Of a stretch of DNA of 64,000 nucleotides, positions 58,288-64,000 are shown piece after piece. Made by a program: the position numbers and the translations under genes. The DNA is taken from assembly GCA_934045905.1 (NCBI GenBank), contig OW203771.1:18837701-18901700 (forward strand). The letters run 5' to 3'. Under the pieces are notes generated by a model that searched no databases, was not told the DNA's origin, and worked only from the letters and a program-made list of their open reading frames with translations. Position 1 is the stretch's first letter; every line of letters starts with the position of its first letter. The DNA is from Leuctra nigra. Taxonomy: Eukaryota > Arthropoda > Insecta > Plecoptera > Leuctridae.

Positions 58288-59900
58288 CTAGGAAAACGCT
58301 CGGTGTAACGCGTTGATGAGCGAGCACCGACACGCACGACATCGCCAATCATAGCACGATCCATTCAATCAAAGATAACTTACTATACATTATTTATTAC
58401 CAATTTTCCTTGCAACTTTTCATAAACACTCTGGATCAATTAAATAACAGATTATTGTACTGATATTTTTCCATCAATCTCTTTGGACAGATATTCAAAC
58501 ACTTAAAACAGCAATAAGTCTGTAAATTCTTGACCGATTGTGCTGGAAATGTGTAAAATATGATGTTATCTAGTCAAAACGTCGTTTTCATAACTGTGAA
58601 ACACAATCCATATCGTAAAATAAATTATTTTAGATAAGGTATACCTATACCTATGTATATGAAATACCTACATTACATTTTAACTACATTATGTATTGCA
58701 ATATGATCAACTAAGAAAAGAATCTGTCTTACTTGATATTGAGAATAGCCATCTATAAACTTTGCTTTGCTACATAGAGCAACCCAGAATGCAGTGGAAT
58801 TTCTGTTTTGAAATGTCATTTCTGACAGTTATTAAAACTGTCAATAAGTGCATCTATGTTCTTGACTGGTAGGGCTGAAAATTTGTAAAATAAGAGACAA
58901 TGTTGGTCTGAACGACCATGCAAAATATGAGTTTGATTGATCAGATTAATCGAAGACCATTTGATAGGTCAAATGGTGGTGTGGCTATAGGCCGTTTTAA
59001 ATTAAGTATACAAATGAAAAATATTGGTGCCAATAGACCATTTGAAATATTATCTCGGTGGCTCTGCTTTCTAAGAAAAATCATATGCAGTTTGATTTCC
59101 AGACACCTTAGTCCCTGTTTCAACAATAGGTAAAACAGGGACTAAGGTGTCTGGAAATCAAACTGCATATGATTTTTCTTAGAAAACAGAGCCACCGAGA
59201 TAATATTTAAAATGGTCTATCCTTGCTAAGTTTTAAGTTGCCTATCCTTGCTAAGTTTTAAGTTGATCGATTAAACCTTTATGATTGAACGGTTCCTTGT
59301 TAATTTTTAAAAAATCACAGGATTTCGTTCAAATAATATACCTGGGACCACCCATATGATATGATATGTAGTGTGTGTACACAATATCAGATCAATCTGT
59401 TGAACGGTCATTATTAGTTTCATATCGTTTAAAACTTTCTGCTCTAACTACCTTGCCTTGTAGATTCGAAGTCGCCGTGAATTTGACAGCCAACACGCAA
59501 AATGTCCCTAAAATGACAAAACTTTTGAAAATAACGACAGATTAGACTGAAAATTGGCAAAAATACCTAAAATGTTGGTACCAATGACCACGCGAAGTTT
59601 TAAGTTGATCGGTCAATCTGTTCTAGTTTAAATGTCAAAAATCACATGAAAAATGGGTTTAAATTTGAACCAATAGGAGGATTTGGCTGAAACTTTTTAT
59701 GATTGGGTACAATGTTGGTTGCAATGTTTTTGCTAAATTTCAAATTGATCGAAGCAACCAATCGAAAGATAATTTTTTAAAAAATTGAACCAATCACGGG
59801 AGCCCGTTCAAAAACGATCCCAGGGACCGCATAGATTACGTTAGTATGTGTACAAAATTTCAGATCGATTGCTAGAGCGGTTTGACCTGGGCTGTGACCA

Positions 59901-59941
<41 letters not shown>

Positions 59942-59996
59942 ACACAGAGAAAGTGCCATAAGAGTACCGTGGTGACGCTCGCTACGCTCGCTCAAT
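58288..59996 (+). mobile_element. family F2 element, GTGACGCTC subtype, with nested hairpin
   Basis: It starts CTAGGAAAACGCTCGGTGTA and ends GGTGACGCTCGCTACGCTCG, then CTCAA. It follows the copy at 56281 in its 3' half and the 3054/28603 copies in its 5' half (CATTTCTGACAGTTATTAAA, ACGACCATGCAAAATATGAG). It is interrupted by the family P hairpin at 59033-59220. A 42-base A run precedes the 3' end (about 59899-59940). Confidence 0.75.
59033..59220. mobile_element. foldback hairpin, family P copy 3
   Basis: Arms of about 88 bases differ at only two visible positions. The stem base TCTCGGTGGCTCTGCTTTCT and AAAAATCATATGCAG and the loop TTTCAACAATAGG match the family. The mid-stem TTTGATTTCCAGACACCTTA, then GTCCCTG, is unlike copy 1 at 14060-14087. 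It lies inside an F2 element, so it inserted later. Confidence 0.82.
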
Positions 59997-60057
59997 AATG
60001 AAGATGATTTTGAAATGATGAAGAAATTAAAAGATGTCGTTGTGGCCCCCTCGACTG

Positions 60058-60138
60058 AGTGAAACTATACAGTCAGGGTGGGGATTTGAATCATGGTCTC
60101 TGGATTGCGAGTCGGGAGTGTTATAATCTGAGCCAAAT
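60058..60138 (-). other. tRNA-like SINE head
   Basis: The complement reads TTTGGCTCAGATTATAACAC (A box), then CTCCCGACTCGCAATCCAGA and ATGATTCAAATCCCCACC (B box), spaced as in a tRNA, then a tail ending TTTCACTCAGTCGAGGG. The acceptor stem does not pair, so it is a SINE head rather than a tRNA gene. Confidence 0.55.
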
Positions 60139-60993
60139 TGATCAGATTGTACTTTTGAAAATGCCGAAGAAAATGCGTACATTCATAAATTATACTTTCT
60201 TTACTATAAAACTTGTTGATTTATTCGATAATTTATGTACAAAATTTTTCAGATCTACAATAAAATCAATATAATGGAATGTTGAAATATGATGATATTG
60301 TGCTAGTTCGGAAAAGACAGAGGAGAAATTTTAGGTGACCTGAGAAATCTGAGGTGAATATTGTATGTGATCCAGCTCCTGAGCATACAATCTCTGAACT
60401 AACACCGATCGAGAATATTCTAAGTGAAAATCAATCACGTACTGTTTGTACCAGTTTCTTATATAGACCTTGCCTTCGGGGTTCACCCGAAAAGCAACTC
60501 AGACAGGATCTCGATATTACGCCATGTTTGTTCGGGTGAAAGCAGCTCATCTATACAAAGATTCAACAATCTACACAGCATCATTACTCGGGGTCTAATC
60601 ACCTCTAGAATAGAAATCAAATTCGAATCCCATCATCCTAGTAATGAGAGTCGTGGGGTGGAAGGGGGTTGGCCCCGGGGGCGGAAGTGCCCCGCGAGTT
60701 GGGGGGGGGGGGGGATCTTGCGAGAGGCTGAGAGAAAAGCTAACCGAAAGTTTCCTCGTGATTATTATCTTTGTTGGCAGTTTTCATGTTAATTTTGGGG
60801 GTTAGAAATGTCTTGGAAGTTGTGTGTTTTGACTTCATCTATTTCGTGCTCGGTTCAGACGTTGGTTGAGTTACTTATAACTTGTTCATTGGTTGCATGA
60901 AGTCTCACTTAGTTAATCGTGTGGTCGAGTCTGAATATTTACTGCAAGTTCAATTCACTTGAAGTTGTTGTGGATTTAAATTTGTATAAATAC
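60139..60993. other. unassigned DNA with a 14-base G run
   Basis: G run at 60701-60714 in a G-rich stretch (60650-60715). The open frames at 60354-60792 carry no recognisable domain. Confidence 0.35.
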
Positions 60994-61453
60994 CAGGGCT
61001 GCCACTCAGTCACTATTATCACTATAAGTCACTTTTTTCCCTTGTCACTTTAATTACCTTTTTTAGCAAATTAGACACTTAAAGTCACTATTATTGGCTA
61101 AAATAGTAATAAAATATAATTATTTTGTTTTTTTGTTTATTAATTTTTAATATCCTTAGGTCTTTCAACAATTAATTTCCAAAAAATATAAATTTTTCAG
61201 CATTATTGTTTTAAAAACGATTGGTTTGGGGTCGTGTTATGAGTTTTAAATTTGGCGCTACTTTGACTTGAAAAATAAAAGAGAAACAACGCGAAACATT
61301 ACTTTGAAATAAACGTGCAATTTATAAAATGTCTCTAATTTCATTTAATTTGTCACTATTTTAGTCACTTTCCAGTCTTTTTTTGTCACTTTTTCCAGTC
61401 ATTTTAGTCACTATTTATACTATTTTTGAGGACCAATGTGAGTGGCAGCCCTG
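60994..61453. mobile_element. hAT-like nonautonomous element
   Basis: TIRs CAGGGCTGCCACTCA and TGAGTGGCAGCCCTG (the right has TGTGAGTGG). Length 460 bp, no transposase. Both subterminal regions are filled with AGTCACT(A/T)T-like units in direct and inverted order. The flanks share only AATAC(C), so an 8-bp duplication is not clear. The TIR style and subterminal repeats favour hAT. Confidence 0.65.
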
Positions 61454-63235
61454 AATACCTATGAAGGTGATAATTGATATCGTGTGTTAAAATCTTAGGG
61501 AATTTCTTATATCCGAAATTTGACTAATTAGTATTCGGCTAATGCTTAAAATTTGTATTAATTATTCTAAAGATGACTTCATGTATTTATTTAATTTTAA
61601 AATTTCCTAAAATGTCATATAACTTATAAAATATTATTCAGTGTAAACGTTTCAGACACTACACTTGATGTATTGACAGTCACAATGTAAAGAAGCTTGA
61701 TTAAAATAGATGAAGATGTATCTGTATTTCAACGTGATCTGTTTTTTTGTTTTTGTATTTGCTTCGGGAAAGCAATTTCCGTTGTTATTTCAGAGTGTGT
61801 AAAATCTTGATATATTTAGAAGAATGTCCTTATGTTTAAACAGAAACTCCGTTTTCCATTCCAAAATAATTGTTTCCACATTTGCTTCTCTACTCTAACG
61901 ACAATTTTCCTTTTCACAATGAGGAATTGTCATTTCATAATTTGAAAATGTTGCTTTAATGATCCAACTTTCTGCACACAGCGTTTCACTCTCACAGTGA
62001 AATTATTCATCAAACTACGGCAACAAATGAACATTACTACCGCCGCGTTATGATGTGGCTCGTAGTTGTGCGAGTTTTACGATTATTTTTCCCCGTGCAA
62101 CAATTCGTTACATTTCCGTGGGTGTATTTGAAACCGTTATGTGGTGGTGCGCGGTAATGTAGTAACAAAGTTAACTTCTCTATCTATTTTGTATGGTTAG
62201 GGAATTAAGGTTCTTGGATACACGTCATGGATTATTGTGAGAGGTGTTTATAATTTTGATGCACTTGGGACGTTGTGCTGTATTATGTGCAGTGTTGGCA
62301 AGGAAAGTGCTGTATCCTTCGAAAGTATCAAAATATATCATTAAATTATTCCAGAAATAAAATAGGGATATTGTCATATAGGAAATGTTGTGTCTACGTA
62401 GAATTTTTCGTATTTTAAAACTATGTAATTAGTGTTGTCGTTTTTTGTTTAGTTATTTTGGTTATACAAATTTTTTACACTGATTTTTTTAGGATAATAA
62501 ATTAACTAAAGCAGATTCCTTTCTGTAAATTTGTAACGTATATTTTTTTCTTTTGTCGTCAAACTTAAAATTCACCTCACGATCCACCACATTAGTCGAA
62601 TTGAACTACTTGCACGATAACACCGTGCAAAAACATACAATCCCCTTGTGGCTTCGGTTTTTACCGAATATCTCCACCGCTGCACAATTTGTTTCATTTA
62701 CGTGGCAAGCCGGGCAGTGTGGTCGTCAGTGATGTACTAACAATGTTAGAGTCTAGCTGGGGCACACGGATTCCCAGTGGTGGAGTTAAGAGCTCGGCAC
62801 ACTACACGGCTTTTTGCACGTGTTTTCTGTCGTTCGTTTTACTGTGTGCATGTTGATTATTTTAAGTCTGATCCTAGCCCAAGGGAAAATACATTTGACG
62901 TAGAAGAATTATCACAATATTGATAGCGTTTCAATGATGATCGATAATTCTTTAGCGGTATATGAGTCAAACATTGAGAAGTGGATAATGTTTGTCATGT
63001 CTTTTGGTTGTGTTCTCTTTGTTATCTTACTCATAGCGTTATTGACATTTTAGAAAATATTTAAATTGCTTAACTGATTTTTCGCCTGATACATATAAAT
63101 AGTCGAAAATCTGGAGCTACACTTATAGAACTACATTTATTATGTTATACTAAAAATCTTCAAAAATTATCTCCTCAAATTATTAAATTTTTAATGATCA
63201 TACTTATATTTTCTACACTTTGAACCTGCAATTGT
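61454..63235. other. unassigned DNA
   Basis: No gene is supportable. Segments near 62086-62170 and 62672-62755 look distantly related (GTGCAACAATTCGTTACATT against CTGCACAATTTGTTTCATTT; GTAGTAACAAAGTTA against GTACTAACAATGTTA). Confidence 0.35.
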
Positions 63236-64000
63236 ACCGGGTGGCGCAAAAAATCACCCTGTTTGAGAAGTCACTATATCTAAACTATTAGAGATGGGAT
63301 TCTGAAATTTGTACACATATTAGATAACATACCAAAATTTAATATGTGCAGTTTCAAAAACATTACTATTGTAGTAAAAAAGTTACAGCTGTTCAAATTT
63401 GGTGGTCCAAAAATTTATTATACGGAGCTCAAATAGCACGTGTCCAGAAAACTTCCAATGGCCGGGACGCTGTTTCTTCAAATCTACGTCCGATATTAAG
63501 CTGAAAATTTCAAATTATATTGAAAATAGATTAAGATCGATTGTGTAAAAATTTCAATCAATTTGAACGAATGGAACGAAATTAATGGAATCTTGAAGTT
63601 GAGCGTAAAATCAGAATATGTATTATTTCTGAACTTTTATTACACTCGTTATAAAAGTGCATTTTTCCCCACTATTCTGTTTTCAAGCTCAACTTCAAGA
63701 TTCCATAAATTTCCTTCCATTGATTCAAATTGTTTGAAATTTTTACACAATCGATCTTAATCTATTTTCAATTAAATTTGAAATTTTCAGCTTGATATCG
63801 TAACGTAGTTTTGAAGAAACAGCATCCCGGCCATTGGAAGTTTTCTGGACGCGCGCTATTTGAGCTCTGTATAATAAATTTTTGGACCACCAAATTTGAA
63901 CAGCTGTAACTTTTTTCCTACAATAGTAATGTTTTTGAAACTTGCACATATTAAATTTTTGTATGTTTTCTAATATGTGTACAAATTTCAGAATCCTCTA
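63236..64000. mobile_element. large palindromic (foldback) element, cut by the window edge
   Basis: The left arm from CCGGGTGGCGCAAAAAATCA runs to about 63605 and is repeated inverted from about 63688 to the window end. CAATGGCCGGGACGCTGTTT faces AAACAGCATCCCGGCCATTG, and TTAAGATCGATTGTGTAAAA faces TTTTACACAATCGATCTTAA. The middle (63606-63687) pairs weakly too. By symmetry around ~63648, the right end should fall near 64060. Arms differ at several positions, so it is not new. No gene. Confidence 0.8.

Noticed and set aside
63743..63949. 68-codon minus-strand frame
   Set aside because: It lies within one arm of the palindrome, and the other arm does not preserve it as a frame.

Overview
This is eukaryotic DNA that is AT-rich, almost gene-free and dense with repeats. 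Four things point to an arthropod, most likely an insect with a large genome: tRNA-derived SINEs whose 3' end reads TGCGACGTTAA, a Ty3/gypsy LTR element, hAT-type and other terminal-inverted-repeat (TIR) elements, and Helitron-like repeats. A planthopper-like hemipteran is my guess, but nothing here fixes the species. There are no prokaryotic operons, rRNA genes, intact tRNA genes or CRISPR arrays. The only host gene part I can support is one small spliced coding exon on the plus strand (27043-27115) that encodes a signal peptide. A CpG-rich stretch at 20.3-20.7 kb could be an upstream promoter or 5' UTR exon, but that is not shown.

The window is dominated by a few repeat families. Family H is Helitron-like, with full copies at 6807-12413, 17908-20260 and 49194-51545, a 3' fragment at 48199-48460 and a short 293-bp relative at 37757-38049. 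Full copies are 2.35 kb. They end in an 8-bp hairpin next to CTAG, carry a second, inverted copy of their own 230-bp 5' end, and hold five spaced modules that join a CRE (TGACGTCA) to an ETS site (ACCGGAAGT), most with a YY1/Pho-like GCCGCCAT nearby. The first copy is split by a Ty3/gypsy element (8839-12086) with apparently identical 1044-bp LTRs, a GGTT target duplication and a decayed, mostly deleted interior. The copy at 49194 preserves the empty site.

Family F2 runs from CTAGGAAAACGCTC through GTAACGCGTTGATGAGCGAGC to GCTCGCTC. It occurs at 0.7, 3.1-4.2, 20.7-21.2, 28.6-29.2, 29.6-30.9, 31.1-32.4, 36.4-37.3, 52.8, 56.3-57.2 and 58.3-60.0 kb. Two 1.32-kb copies are nearly identical, lie in the same orientation and are 196 bp apart. 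Family F3 is a ~200-bp TIR element with five copies. Family P consists of foldback hairpins (14.0, 33.0, 59.0 kb) with conserved stem bases and a conserved loop but a diverged mid-stem that still pairs within each copy.

Between these lie two hAT-type elements (one with a perfect 8-bp target duplication), several single-copy TIR elements, SINE copies, tRNA-like remnants, a LINE-like remnant (53.85-54.23 kb), minisatellites (25.1 and 52.2 kb), many pure G or C runs of 11-23 bases, and a large palindrome cut by the right edge of the window. The remaining sequence is unrecognised AT-rich DNA, probably intronic or intergenic, and is listed as such.
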